A DNA stretch of 64,000 bases from CBDDIP01 sp965229005 (GTDB lineage Bacteria; Actinomycetota; Acidimicrobiia; Acidimicrobiales; Ilumatobacteraceae): the NCBI GenBank assembly GCA_965229005.1, contig CBDDIP010000002.1, positions 1,860,001-1,924,000 on the forward strand, written 5' to 3'. Both the position numbers and the translations under genes were made by a program. Below are positions 36,525 through 45,571 of this stretch, one piece after another (positions within the stretch are counted from its first letter, which is position 1; the number at the start of each line of letters is the position of its first letter). The notes below the pieces were generated by a model. It had not been told where the DNA came from, made no database searches, and was given only the letters and a program-made list of their open reading frames with translations.

Positions 36525-39518
36525 ATGGCGGGCATGTCTGCAAGTCGGCGTTCGATCATCTGGGGCCTTGCTGTGCTCGCCCCGATGCTGATCGGCGGGA
36601 CGACGAGTGCGTCCGACCCGACCGACAAGTGCGTGATCCTGTCGGACACGGTGGGTGGCGACGCACTTCCGGACTCGTTTCAGATCGTTCTGCCGAACGG
36701 CGGAACAGCGACCCGCACCTACTTCCTGCGAGCAACGGTCGCTTCAGTCAAGGAGGCGACGCTGTTTGCAGACCCCGAAGACTCCGTCACGGTGTCCTTC
36801 TCCGATGGGCTCGGAGCGGCCGCACCGACGCTGACCGTCGATCTCTCGAAGGGTGAGGCGGTCGTTCGCGTCACGGTCAACGCCTCGGCGCCAGGCGACG
36901 TGACGATCGTCGCCGACACGGGCGAGCACGTGCACAACCTGACAACGATCAAGGTCGCGCCAGCCGCGGCCCTCACCATCGTCGGTGCCAAGCCGGACGT
37001 CGGCGTCGTCGCCACGAACGCCCAGCCGGATTTCCGGCTCGTGCTCGACGTCATCGCTGGACCCTCCGACGTGACGGCTGCCGGCGCGGCTGTCTCGTTG
37101 TTCCGAACCGAGGACGGCCGGACGTTCGAAGCGTGCGCGGCGATCGTCGCGACGTTGGAAGCTCTTGCTGATCCGTTCGATTGCGCGGCTGCTGCCGAGA
37201 AGACCATCGCGATGATGGCGAGATCATCGGGCTACCTCGTGATCGAAGCCGCCCTACCGCTCGAGGAGGAGTGGACGAGCTCGATCCGCCTGAAGCAGGG
37301 CGACGTGTCGTCGGAGCCAATCCCGTTGAAGGTCACGCGGACCGAACCCGACATCGCCGTGATCGGCGCGGATGCCAACGGGCTTGCCCTGACGAGCCAT
37401 GCCGATCCCTTCGACGTGTCAGTCGGGCTGCTGGTGGGCGAGCACCAGGTGAGTGGCCTGTCTGTCGTCGTTGGACCGTTCCGCGAGACGGGAGGGGAGG
37501 TGATCGGCGCCGGTTGTGTCGACCTGACCGCCCTGGCCGAGTCCGGCGAGGCGCCGCACGACACCACGTGTTCGTCATCGCTGGCGCAGTTGGGAGCACA
37601 CAATCAGGCCGTGCTCCGTGTCGCTGCAGATCTGCCCCTGACCGGAACGTGGAGAAGCACGATCCAGCTCATCCACGACGGATCGGTCACGACGACGGTG
37701 CCGCTGGTGGTCACTCGTGCGCTGGTCGCGTCTTCGGTTGAGGTCCAGACGATCTCAACGGGCCGAATCACCAGAACCTGGTGGGAGGACTCGTTGGTGA
37801 CTCGCCTGATCTTCGTCCGCGAGAAGACCGGGCGGGCCGTGAAGCTCGACTATCCAGTTCTCGTCATCGCCAGCACCACGGACGGCGACGAGACGGCTGC
37901 GACACAGGATCAAGCAGGCGTGAAGATCGTCAGCGTCACTGATGTCACGGGAGACGCGCGCCTTCCGATCACGGATACCGGACTACAACTCGCCGGCAGC
38001 GACCTCCGCCGAATCGAGGTGTTGATCGAGGTTCCAAACGACGCGGACGAGTTCGCGATGAAGATCGAATTCGCCGAGTCGGGTGCGAGCTCGGCAGCCG
38101 TCGACTACAAGATCGCCTTGAAGCGACCGCTGTGGATCGCTCTGGGTCTTGTCAGCCTTGGCTTGCTGGTCTCGGTCCTCTTCCGCTACGGCGTGATCGC
38201 CAGTCGCGTTCGTTTGAAGAAGCTCACGCCCGTCTCGCGTCTGCGCGATCAGTTCGATGCGCTCAAGCTGCGGTTTCCAACGCCGAGCGAGGATGAGAGC
38301 CGAGTTCTCGGCGGGTTGACGTTCGCGCTGGTCACCATCGCCAACGCTGCCAACGACGAGTCGAGCACCGACGCCTCGGTGGACGCGAGCGTCAAGGCGG
38401 TGACCGATCGCATCGATGCCGGCTCGCTGTGGATTGACACGCGTCGACGTGTGATCAGCGGCCCAACCGCGCTGCGACGTGACTTCCTCGGGCGGCTCGA
38501 CAAGCTGGTTCCCGTGGTGATCGACAAGCCGTTCGACACGGTGCTCGCGCCGACGGCGCTCGTTCAGGTGAAGACGGTGGCGGACGCCTATGCGACGGCG
38601 CAGGCGGCGGCCGAGGTGAAGGCGGAGATCGATGACTTGAAGTCGCGACTCGAAGTACTCAACTCGGATTTGTTCGCCAAGCATGCGCCGACGCTCACTA
38701 CTGCTCACGCCGCTGCCGATTCCGAACCGGCAGCGTCTCGGCAAAAACTTGACGAGGTTCGCGGGCAGGTCGCCGACGCGCTGTCGTCCGAGCTGGAGGC
38801 CCGACTGGAACGTTCGATGGACGGCCCCGGTCCACTTCGCTTGCCAATAGAAGAGTGGCAGAGCCGCCTCGCCGCACCGCTCGCCGCCGTCGGCCGCGTC
38901 GCCGAGGTGGCCGACGGAGCCGAGAAGTTTCGTCGTTATCAGGAAGCCAGCAATCTGTACCTCCAGGCGTTCGCGAACGCCCTGCGAACACGTCTCCAAG
39001 AAATTGCGAACGTCGATCCGACGTCGCCGGTCATCGGCACGCTGTCGCAGATCACGCGGGCAGAGGGGCTCATCGACTCTGATCCCGTCGAGGCCGAACG
39101 ACGGTTGGAGGCCATCGCGTCGAGCTTCACCATCCTCACGCCGGACAACTACCGGATGTTCAACGTCCTCGGTCCCGGTGCTGGTGCTGGTGCGAGGTCC
39201 GAGGCGATGCTGCGGTCGGCCGTCAACCCGCCGCCCCCGCCCACACCGCCTCCGGGCCCATCCGCGCAGCTCGGCGCAGTGCCCACGCTGGCCAAACTGC
39301 GGACGCAGATCAAGCGGCTCGAGGTCCTGGCGCTCCTGCTGGCCGGCATCGTGTCCCTGCCCCTCGGCTACGCCTTCCTGTACAAGGACAACGCCACGTG
39401 GGGAACCTTCGCCGACGTCCTTGCTGCATTTGTGTGGGGGCTCGGGGCGCAGTCGTTCGCCGGCAAGGCGTTCTCCGGGATCTTCGACGTGCAAAAGGGC
39501 TTGCTCGGCGACCCTTGA
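36525..39518 (+). CDS. large membrane protein with exported repeat domains and cytoplasmic helical region
   Basis: This 997-aa protein starts at ATG 36525 after GGGAGGGGG. It has a signal-like N-terminus (IIWGLAVLAPMLIGGTTSA) and about 500 residues of beta-rich exported sequence. This includes two related units of about 125 residues (about 148-270 and 271-395), each ending in a P-L-x-VTR strand. TM1 is at about 535-560 (ALGLVSLGLLVSVLFRYGV), followed by a basic, helical, coiled-coil-prone cytoplasmic region (about 565-890) and a Pro-rich linker (PPPPPTPPPGP). Two membrane segments follow at the end (about 932-953 and 963-985). I do not recognise a family. It stands alone between PhyH and the cyclase. 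Confidence 0.7.
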   Translation: MAGMSASRRSIIWGLAVLAPMLIGGTTSASDPTDKCVILSDTVGGDALPDSFQIVLPNGGTATRTYFLRATVASVKEATLFADPEDSVTVSFSDGLGAAAPTLTVDLSKGEAVVRVTVNASAPGDVTIVADTGEHVHNLTTIKVAPAAALTIVGAKPDVGVVATNAQPDFRLVLDVIAGPSDVTAAGAAVSLFRTEDGRTFEACAAIVATLEALADPFDCAAAAEKTIAMMARSSGYLVIEAALPLEEEWTSSIRLKQGDVSSEPIPLKVTRTEPDIAVIGADANGLALTSHADPFDVSVGLLVGEHQVSGLSVVVGPFRETGGEVIGAGCVDLTALAESGEAPHDTTCSSSLAQLGAHNQAVLRVAADLPLTGTWRSTIQLIHDGSVTTTVPLVVTRALVASSVEVQTISTGRITRTWWEDSLVTRLIFVREKTGRAVKLDYPVLVIASTTDGDETAATQDQAGVKIVSVTDVTGDARLPITDTGLQLAGSDLRRIEVLIEVPNDADEFAMKIEFAESGASSAAVDYKIALKRPLWIALGLVSLGLLVSVLFRYGVIASRVRLKKLTPVSRLRDQFDALKLRFPTPSEDESRVLGGLTFALVTIANAANDESSTDASVDASVKAVTDRIDAGSLWIDTRRRVISGPTALRRDFLGRLDKLVPVVIDKPFDTVLAPTALVQVKTVADAYATAQAAAEVKAEIDDLKSRLEVLNSDLFAKHAPTLTTAHAAADSEPAASRQKLDEVRGQVADALSSELEARLERSMDGPGPLRLPIEEWQSRLAAPLAAVGRVAEVADGAEKFRRYQEASNLYLQAFANALRTRLQEIANVDPTSPVIGTLSQITRAEGLIDSDPVEAERRLEAIASSFTILTPDNYRMFNVLGPGAGAGARSEAMLRSAVNPPPPPTPPPGPSAQLGAVPTLAKLRTQIKRLEVLALLLAGIVSLPLGYAFLYKDNATWGTFADVLAAFVWGLGAQSFAGKAFSGIFDVQKGLLGDP

Positions 39519-39618
39519 GGATCGGGACCAGCACTGACGCGTTGACGTACAACGGACGTGACGCCTGACCGTCGCAAATCGCTGTCGCAAACGGGTGAGG
39601 ACGCGAGATCATCGACAG

Positions 39619-42300
39619 ATGGGAGCAATGACGGGGGATGCCGGCTCGCGCGCGCACGCGGCCGATGCGGGGGGCCGGCCGGATACGACGCGCACGACGA
39701 TGACGTTCTTGTTGACCGACATCCAGGGGTCGACGCTGATGTGGGAAGAGTCCACCGAGATGCACGACCGCGTCACGCAGCACTTCGCCGTGCTCGATGA
39801 TGCGGTGACGCACCATGGCGGTGAGGTGTTCGCCACCATGGGCGACGGCGTCGCCGCCGCGTTCACCTCCGCCGAAGCTGCGGTGCAAGCCGCGATCGCC
39901 GCGCTGCGCGAGATGCCGAGCCTCGGCCTCGATGTGCGCATGGGTATCCACACCGGCGAGGTGGATCGCATCGGTGACGACTACCGCGGCCGCCCGGTGA
40001 ACCGCGCCGCACGAGTGATGGCTGTGGCACACGGCGGTCAGCTGCTCGTCAGCGATGTCACCGCGACACTGGTGCGCGGCGGCGAGGCCGAGGTGCCGAT
40101 GCTCGACCTCGGTCAGCATCGCCTGCGCGACCTGATCGAGCCCGAGCGTCTGTGGCAGGTGCTGCACCCCGAACTGCGCCGCGACTTCCCGCCCGTGCGC
40201 GGCGTCGACACGTACTCGAACAACCTGCCCGCGCAGCGGTCGTCGCTGATCGGTCGCGAGCAAGACGTGCGCCGCGTCGTCGCGCTGACCAGCGAGCACC
40301 GCATCCTCACGCTCACCGGCGTCGGCGGTGTCGGCAAGACACGCCTCGCCGTGCAGGCCGCCGCGGAGCTCCTGTCGCAGCACGACCACGTGTGGTTCGT
40401 CGAACTGGCCAGCGTCGCCGATCCCGACGACGTCGCCGACGCGATCGCGCTGACGATGGGCCTCGGTGCCGTGAACGATCCGCTCGCAGCGGCAATCGCG
40501 ATGCTCGCCGGCGACCGGGCTCTCCTCGTGGTGGACAACTGCGAGCACGTGGTCGAGAGCGTCGCCAACGTGATCGACTGCCTGACGATCGACTGTCCGA
40601 TGCTGACGGTCATCGCCACGAGCAGGGAGGCGCTCGGCATCGACGGCGAACGCATCGTCGCCGTGCGCTCGCTGGATCCGGAGACCACCGCGGTGGAGCT
40701 GTTCCAGCAGCGGGCCATCGCCGCGGGCGCCGAGGTCGACTCGTTGGACGTCGAGACGATGGCGTCGATCTGCCGCCGGCTCGACGGCATCCCGTTGGCC
40801 ATCGAGCTCATCGCGGCGCGTGCCGCCACCCTCGGCGTGCACGCCATCCTCGACGCGCTCGACGATCGTTTCAGCCTCCTCGCCGGCGGTCGCCGCCGCG
40901 CCGTCGATCGACACAGCACGATGCGCGCCACGATCGACTGGTCGTACCGGCTGCTCGACGACGACGAGCAGCGGCTGTTCCGCCACCTCGCCGTCTTCTC
41001 CGGCTTCGAGCTCGATGCTGCGCAGCACGTCGCCTCGTCGCTCGGCATTGGCGAGCACGCGGCGATCGACCACGTCGCCTCGCTCGCGCACAAGAGCATG
41101 ATCGTGCCCGAGCCACACGCGGCCGGCGTCCGCCACCGGATGCTGGAAACGATGCGCGCGTTCGCGCTGGAGCGGCTGGATGAAGCGGGCGAGCACCTCG
41201 CCGCGTCCACGGCACTCGCCGAGTGGATGGCGACGATCACCGACCTGCCCTATGCCGACTGTTGCAACGCCGAGGTCGAACGCAACTCGATCCGCCTCGA
41301 ACGCGAGGCCGACAACTGGCGTGACGCGCTCGTGCTCGCCGCCAACACGAGCGACGGCGCACTCGCCGCGCGGTTGTGCGGCCCGCCCGTCGCCTTCTTC
41401 CTCCTGCTTCGTCACGACCTCGCCGACTACGTGCGTCCGTTGTTGGACGCGTGCGGCGAGGACGCCCGGCTGCGACGTGCCGTCCTCTGCGCGCTGTGCG
41501 TTTCCGCCGCAGGCGAGACCGACCCAGCCGATCTCGCCGCGTGGGCGGCCGAGATCCACGACTACGAGGCGATCGAGCCGACCGGGCTCGGCGCGCTGAT
41601 GAGCTGGCTGGCGCTCGCGTGGCAGGGCGACTTCGTCGCCTCCGTGGAGCTGTGCAACCGAGCGTCGCTCGACTCGCGCATCAGCCAGGCCACGCGCGAC
41701 ATGCTCCTCGGCATCGCCGTGCTGGACCACTTCAGCCTCACCGACGCCACGACCGATCCGCACGACTTCATCGGGCGATCGTTGGAGGCAGCCGACCGCT
41801 CCGATGTCGCCTTGCACCGCGTCACCTGCCTGCTTGGCGCGGCATGGGGACTGGCCGAAAGTGACCCCGATCACGCGCTGCGACTCGTGCGTCGCGCCCT
41901 CGCGGACATCGCCGACGTGCCGGCGCTCACGCGGCTGACGCTCCCCGGCAGTGCGTCGCGGTTGCTGGCGCGGCTGGACCCGCGAGTGGCCGCGCGCGGG
42001 TTGCTCGAGCAGCTCGGGTCGGCAGACCAACGGCGCTCGTTCGTGGATCTCATCCCGGTGTCCTACGCCGCCGCTCTGCTGCACCGCGTCGGGCACCCAT
42101 CAGCTCGCGTCGTGATGGCGACGATGTCCGTCTCGCCGATCGCGCCGTACCTGTCGATGATGGACTTCGTCGACGTCGCTCGGCGCACGTCGTCGGCCAG
42201 CGACCTCGTGTCGCTCACCGAGCTGGAAGCGGTGGTACGCGCCGCGCTCACCGACATCGCCTCGGGCGAGCACGTCGATGCGGATTGCCTCTGCGGATGA
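39619..42300 (+). CDS. class III adenylate/guanylate cyclase fused to a STAND-type ATPase
   Basis: This roughly 893-aa protein has an N-terminal class III cyclase domain (about 27-190) with metal Asp in FLLTDIQGST, GDG in ATMGDGVAAAF, MGIHTGE, and N-R-A-A-R in RPVNRAARVM. The NB-ARC/AfsR-like ATPase follows, with GVGGVGKTRL near 234, LLVVDNCEHV (Walker B) and ATSREALGI, then GIPLAIELIAAR. A helical/TPR-like C-terminus completes it. Such proteins couple a ligand-gated ATPase to cyclic nucleotide synthesis. The exact start is uncertain: ATG 39619, ATG 39628 and GTG 39595 are all in frame. The stop overlaps a Crp/Fnr gene (ATGA), so enzyme and receptor are co-translated. A Thr-rich leader before residue 25 is not conserved in the family. 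Confidence 0.85.
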   Translation: MGAMTGDAGSRAHAADAGGRPDTTRTTMTFLLTDIQGSTLMWEESTEMHDRVTQHFAVLDDAVTHHGGEVFATMGDGVAAAFTSAEAAVQAAIAALREMPSLGLDVRMGIHTGEVDRIGDDYRGRPVNRAARVMAVAHGGQLLVSDVTATLVRGGEAEVPMLDLGQHRLRDLIEPERLWQVLHPELRRDFPPVRGVDTYSNNLPAQRSSLIGREQDVRRVVALTSEHRILTLTGVGGVGKTRLAVQAAAELLSQHDHVWFVELASVADPDDVADAIALTMGLGAVNDPLAAAIAMLAGDRALLVVDNCEHVVESVANVIDCLTIDCPMLTVIATSREALGIDGERIVAVRSLDPETTAVELFQQRAIAAGAEVDSLDVETMASICRRLDGIPLAIELIAARAATLGVHAILDALDDRFSLLAGGRRRAVDRHSTMRATIDWSYRLLDDDEQRLFRHLAVFSGFELDAAQHVASSLGIGEHAAIDHVASLAHKSMIVPEPHAAGVRHRMLETMRAFALERLDEAGEHLAASTALAEWMATITDLPYADCCNAEVERNSIRLEREADNWRDALVLAANTSDGALAARLCGPPVAFFLLLRHDLADYVRPLLDACGEDARLRRAVLCALCVSAAGETDPADLAAWAAEIHDYEAIEPTGLGALMSWLALAWQGDFVASVELCNRASLDSRISQATRDMLLGIAVLDHFSLTDATTDPHDFIGRSLEAADRSDVALHRVTCLLGAAWGLAESDPDHALRLVRRALADIADVPALTRLTLPGSASRLLARLDPRVAARGLLEQLGSADQRRSFVDLIPVSYAAALLHRVGHPSARVVMATMSVSPIAPYLSMMDFVDVARRTSSASDLVSLTELEAVVRAALTDIASGEHVDADCLCG

Positions 42301-42998
42301 CGCACGTCGCTCCGTTCCTCGTCCGCCTCGCCGCGGACACGCAACGCGACCTGCTCGCGCTCGGTCGGGCGCGTACGTACCCGGCGCGCGCTGTCGTCTT
42401 CCTCGAGGACGACCCGCTGCACCACGTGTCGATCATTCGCAGTGGCCTCGTGAAGGTGACGTCGACGATCGCCGATCGCGAGGTGGTGCTCGACGTGCTC
42501 GGTCCCGGCGAGGTCTATGGCGAGCTGTCCGCCGTCGATGGCGGCCGTGCCTCCGCCTCGGTGATCACGGTGACGACGACCGAGGTGGTGCTGGTGCCGT
42601 CCGCCGCGTTCATCGCCTTCCTCGCGGCTCGGCCCGACGTGTCGATGGAACTGATGCGCGACCTCACGTCGCGGCTGCGCGGCGCATCGCGTCGGCAGGC
42701 GGAGCACGGCACGCTCGACGGCATCGGTCGCGTGTGTCGGCGGATCACCGAGTTGATGGACCGCTTCGGCGAGACGTGCGCCGGCACTGCGACCGACACC
42801 GGCGCCGTCGAGATCCGCAGTCCGCTGACCCAGACCGACATCGCCGCGTGGGCCGGCCTGTCGCGTGAGGCCGTCGTCAAGGCGTTCCAATCGATGCGTC
42901 GCATGGGTTGGCTGCGAACGACCGGCCGGCACATCGTCGTGCTCGCTCCGGACGCGGTGCGCCGTCGGGCAAGTGAGCACGAATCCTCAGTTGCGTAG
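42297..42998 (+). CDS. Crp/Fnr-family transcription regulator
   Basis: This 233-aa protein starts at ATG 42297 within the cyclase stop. The cyclic-nucleotide-binding domain has FLEDDPLHHVSIIRSGLVKV and VLGPGEVYGELSAVDGG, with G-E-x-x-x-E replacing the classic GELA phosphate cassette and the Arg in GGRAS. A dimer helix leads to a C-terminal HTH (LTQTDIAAWAGLSREAVVKAFQSMRRMGWL). It probably senses the product of the upstream cyclase. A TTG at 42285 could add four residues. Confidence 0.88.
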   Translation: MTHVAPFLVRLAADTQRDLLALGRARTYPARAVVFLEDDPLHHVSIIRSGLVKVTSTIADREVVLDVLGPGEVYGELSAVDGGRASASVITVTTTEVVLVPSAAFIAFLAARPDVSMELMRDLTSRLRGASRRQAEHGTLDGIGRVCRRITELMDRFGETCAGTATDTGAVEIRSPLTQTDIAAWAGLSREAVVKAFQSMRRMGWLRTTGRHIVVLAPDAVRRRASEHESSVA

Positions 42999-43056
42999 CG
43001 CACGCATCCGCTGCGCCTCGTCCGCGATTGGCGCACGATCGCAGGAACGGATCCAG

Positions 43057-43509
43057 ATGGGGGACTCACGGATGAGACGAGATCGGGCAGCAATCAACGA
43101 GCTCAAGCAGGTGTCGCTGTTCGCCGCGTGCACCGACCGGCAGCTGCGCTTCATCGCGAGTCGGGTCAGCTCGCACAGCGTCGAGGCGGGTGAGACGTTG
43201 GCCGAAGAGCGCGGCACCGGGCGCGAGTGCTTCATCATCGTCAGCGGCACCGCCGTCGTGACGGTCGCCGGACGCAAGGTCCACGAGATCGGGCCGGGGG
43301 AGTGCTTCGGCGAAGTGGCCGTCCTCGATTGGGGCGCACGCACCGCCACGGTCACCGCGCAGACCGACGTCGTCACGCTCGTGTGCGGCGTGCGCGAACT
43401 GCACGACATCATCGCCGCCGCCCCGTCGGTGGCCTTCCGCCTCCTGGCCAGCCTGTCGCGCCGCCTCCGCGCCGCCGACCAACTCCTCCGCCTCGAAAGC
43501 GCGCGCTGA
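43057..43509 (+). CDS. stand-alone cyclic-nucleotide-binding protein
   Basis: This 150-aa protein starts at ATG 43057, with AGGAAC about 8 nt upstream. It is essentially one CNB domain: VSLFAACTDRQLRFIASRVSSHSVEAGETL, FIIVSGTAVVTVAGRKV, GPGECFGEVAVLDWGARTATV (a G-E-V-A-type cassette with Arg) and a C-terminal helix. No HTH or enzymatic domain is present. It follows the Crp/Fnr gene by 58 nt and may act as a cAMP sink, adaptor or allosteric partner. Confidence 0.82.
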   Translation: MGDSRMRRDRAAINELKQVSLFAACTDRQLRFIASRVSSHSVEAGETLAEERGTGRECFIIVSGTAVVTVAGRKVHEIGPGECFGEVAVLDWGARTATVTAQTDVVTLVCGVRELHDIIAAAPSVAFRLLASLSRRLRAADQLLRLESAR

Positions 43510-43526
43510 CGAGTAGGACTGCATCG

Positions 43527-43931
43527 CTACTCGATGTCGGGTGGTGCCAGGAACGTGCAGCTCGCTCCGGGCGCCGTTGTCAGCCGTCGGTCGATCGTGG
43601 CCAGTGGTACCTCGAGTGCTTCGGCGATCGCCACGTACCAGGCGTCGTAGCTGGTGACGTTCGACCGGAGCTCCCACACGCGCGCTGCGACGGGCGCGAA
43701 CGCGAAGAGCTCGACGCGCAGCTCGAGGAAGTCCGCAAAGGCGAGGCCTGCCGACTCGGCAGAGATGTCGCCGGCGAGTGATGCGCGACGAAGGACGCTG
43801 GCCACCTCGGCGGGAAGAATGTGCGGTGCTGCGAGCGCCTCGCGCCCGATGAGCCCGTCGGCCCACGCGCCCAGCGGCCCGGCGTCGACGAGTGCAGCGA
43901 CCACGACGGACGCGTCGACGACGATCCTCAT
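43527..43931 (-). CDS. VapC-type PIN-domain toxin
   Basis: This 134-aa PIN-domain protein has MRIVVDASVVVAALV (first Asp), AEVASVLRR (Glu), SYDAWYVAIAEAL (Asp) and LATIDRRL (Asp), the four acidic residues of a Mg-dependent RNase. The start ATG 43931 overlaps the antitoxin stop (ATGA). It is convergent with the cyclic-nucleotide-binding gene. Confidence 0.88.
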   Translation of the reverse strand: MRIVVDASVVVAALVDAGPLGAWADGLIGREALAAPHILPAEVASVLRRASLAGDISAESAGLAFADFLELRVELFAFAPVAARVWELRSNVTSYDAWYVAIAEALEVPLATIDRRLTTAPGASCTFLAPPDIE

Positions 43932-44161
43932 CGGCGATCGGCGTCGCGATGGAGCAGGATCTGCGCGCTCGTCACGTGCTCGGGCGCGTGGGTCTTGCGG
44001 TGCCGGACGCGCTGCATCAGCTCGTGCGCATCGGGACGGCTGGCCAGCTCGATCAGCTCGCTGCGCAGGAATTCCTGCAATGAACGCCCGGACCGTGCGG
44101 CGCGAGCCGCCAACTCGTTTCGAGCCTCGTCGGGCACATCGCGAACGGTGATCGATGGCAT
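43928..44161 (-). CDS. VapB/FitA-type antitoxin
   Basis: The 77-aa protein from ATG 44161 begins MPSITVRDVPDEARNELAARAARSGRSLQEFL, a ribbon-helix-helix of the FitA/VapB type. A longer helical tail (MQRVRHRKTHAPEHVTSAQILLH) would cover the PIN active site. It precedes the toxin, overlapping by four bases, and should bind the palindrome just upstream of its start. Confidence 0.85.
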   Translation of the reverse strand: MPSITVRDVPDEARNELAARAARSGRSLQEFLRSELIELASRPDAHELMQRVRHRKTHAPEHVTSAQILLHRDADRR

Positions 44162-44163
44162 GC

Positions 44164-44176
44164 ATGCAGTTTGCAT
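44164..44176 (-). promoter_or_regulatory. operator candidate of the vapBC-like pair
   Basis: ATGCA-GTT-TGCAT is a perfect inverted repeat 2 nt upstream of the antitoxin ATG (44161), within a cluster of TGCAT/ATGCA half-sites extending to about 44197. Overlap with the translation start region suits autorepression by a ribbon-helix-helix protein. Confidence 0.4.
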
Positions 44177-44246
44177 GTGTTGCCAGCAGAATGCAACGAG
44201 GCGTTTGCGGACACGGGGTGTCACCGACCGGCCCTACGTTCGTGGC

Positions 44247-45008
44247 ATGACGATCGAGGGGTGGGATCCGCTGGGCACGTTGGCTGCGGAGGGGGCGCGC
44301 ATCCTCGCTGTCGCCCGCGGCGCCGACCTCTCGGCGCCGCTGCCGCACATGCTGCGCTGGAAGGTGCGCGACGTGATCGCCCACCTCGGCGGCGTCCACG
44401 ACTGGGCCGCGCGGGTGGTGACGAGCCAGTCGATGGACGTGCCGGGCTTCACCAAGAGCAAGCTCGACGGTGGCGCGCTGTGCGATTGGTACGAGGCAAC
44501 GTTGCAGGCGTTGCTCACCACGCTGCGAGAGGCTGATCCCTCGCTGCGGTACCCGAACTTCAACCCCGGGTCACCGAACACGTTGGCGTTCTGGCACCGT
44601 CGCCAACCGCACGAGACCACGATCCACCGATGGGACGTCGAGGCCGGTCTCGGCTGCACCACGCCGATCAGCGATGCCGTCGCCGACGACGGCATCGACG
44701 AGTTCCTCGAGGTGTTCGCCACCCGCCGCACCGGCTACGAGTTGACCTCCCCGCTGTGCCTCGTCACGCCGGGCAGCGACTGGACGGTCACGCCGTCCGC
44801 CGTCGCCGGGCGAGTGGAGTTCCGCCAGGGCGCGGGCAGGTGCGCCGCCACCGTGCGCGGCTCGGCGGGCGAGGTCCTGCTGTGCCTGTGGAACCGGCTG
44901 GCGATCGCCGATACCGACGTCACCATCGACGGTGACGTCGGCGTCGTGCGCTCGTTCATCGCCGGGCCGCCGAAGCGCCCGGCGAAGCCGCCTACGGCTC
45001 GACGGTGA
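44247..45008 (+). CDS. maleylpyruvate isomerase-family, mycothiol-dependent enzyme
   Basis: This 253-aa protein has a DinB-like fold. LRWKVRDVIAHLGGVHDWAARVV gives the first metal His and HETTIHRWDVEAGLG gives the E-x-x-x-H-x-W-D pattern that ligates metal. The C-terminal domain (LCLVTPGSDWTVTPSAV, RGSAGEVLLCLWNRL) is the usual second part of this actinobacterial family. Members use mycothiol as cofactor in isomerisation or conjugation. The specific substrate is unknown. It overlaps the convergent lipoprotein gene by 17 nt at the 3' end. Confidence 0.82.
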   Translation: MTIEGWDPLGTLAAEGARILAVARGADLSAPLPHMLRWKVRDVIAHLGGVHDWAARVVTSQSMDVPGFTKSKLDGGALCDWYEATLQALLTTLREADPSLRYPNFNPGSPNTLAFWHRRQPHETTIHRWDVEAGLGCTTPISDAVADDGIDEFLEVFATRRTGYELTSPLCLVTPGSDWTVTPSAVAGRVEFRQGAGRCAATVRGSAGEVLLCLWNRLAIADTDVTIDGDVGVVRSFIAGPPKRPAKPPTARR

Positions 45009-45432
45009 TGACCGCGGTGGCGCCGGAGATGTCTTCTTTCACCGGGTACACGCCGGCCTCCGGGAACTCGAAGGTCTCGATCAGACCCTTGTTCACGGTG
45101 TAGCCGTCGAGCGGGGCGATGATGACGCCGTAGATGCCGTCGTCGCCGCCCTTGAAGGTGACGTTCTCGCCGACCTTGATCGTCAGCTCGGTCGGCTCGA
45201 ACCCGGTCGAGGAGATCAGGATGGTGCGCTCAGCGGGAGCCTCGCCGTCGGCGATCACGGGGGTGCCGCCGCTCGCCACGGGCGTGGTCTCCTCGGTGGT
45301 TGCGTCCGTCCCCTCGGTGAGGACCGTCGGGGATGTGGGCGACGAGTCCGACTTGTCGTCGCTGCCGCACGCAGCGAGCAACGAAACGGTGGCGACGAGC
45401 GCGAGGGACGCGAAACGACGAGTGCTGTTCAT
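44992..45432 (-). CDS. cupredoxin-like lipoprotein
   Basis: This 146-aa protein starts at ATG 45432, with GGAAGGA about 9 nt upstream. The lipoprotein signal (MNSTRRFASLALVATVSLLAACGS) has lipobox LAAC. A Ser/Thr spacer follows, then a domain of about 85 residues (ILISSTGFEPTELTIKVGENVTFKGGDD ... FPEAGVYPVKEDISGATAVITV) with the beta pattern of plastocyanin-like cupredoxins. The usual Cys/His copper ligands are not visible, so metal binding is doubtful. Confidence 0.7.
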   Translation of the reverse strand: MNSTRRFASLALVATVSLLAACGSDDKSDSSPTSPTVLTEGTDATTEETTPVASGGTPVIADGEAPAERTILISSTGFEPTELTIKVGENVTFKGGDDGIYGVIIAPLDGYTVNKGLIETFEFPEAGVYPVKEDISGATAVITVEP

Positions 45433-45571
45433 GAGGGGGATTCCTTCCGCCTGGGTTTGGGGGTCCGGATTGTCTAGCCGACGGAGAATCGCACGCAAAG
45501 TCGGGACACGACCACGGAGGGCGACGGACCGCCGCAGCATCGTCGCGCACCCCTTGGGTACGGTGGCCGAC

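Noticed and set aside
39310..42096. Long minus-strand frame over the cyclase gene
   Set aside because: An Arg/Gly/His-rich shadow with no domain, opposite a gene with intact cyclase and ATPase motifs.
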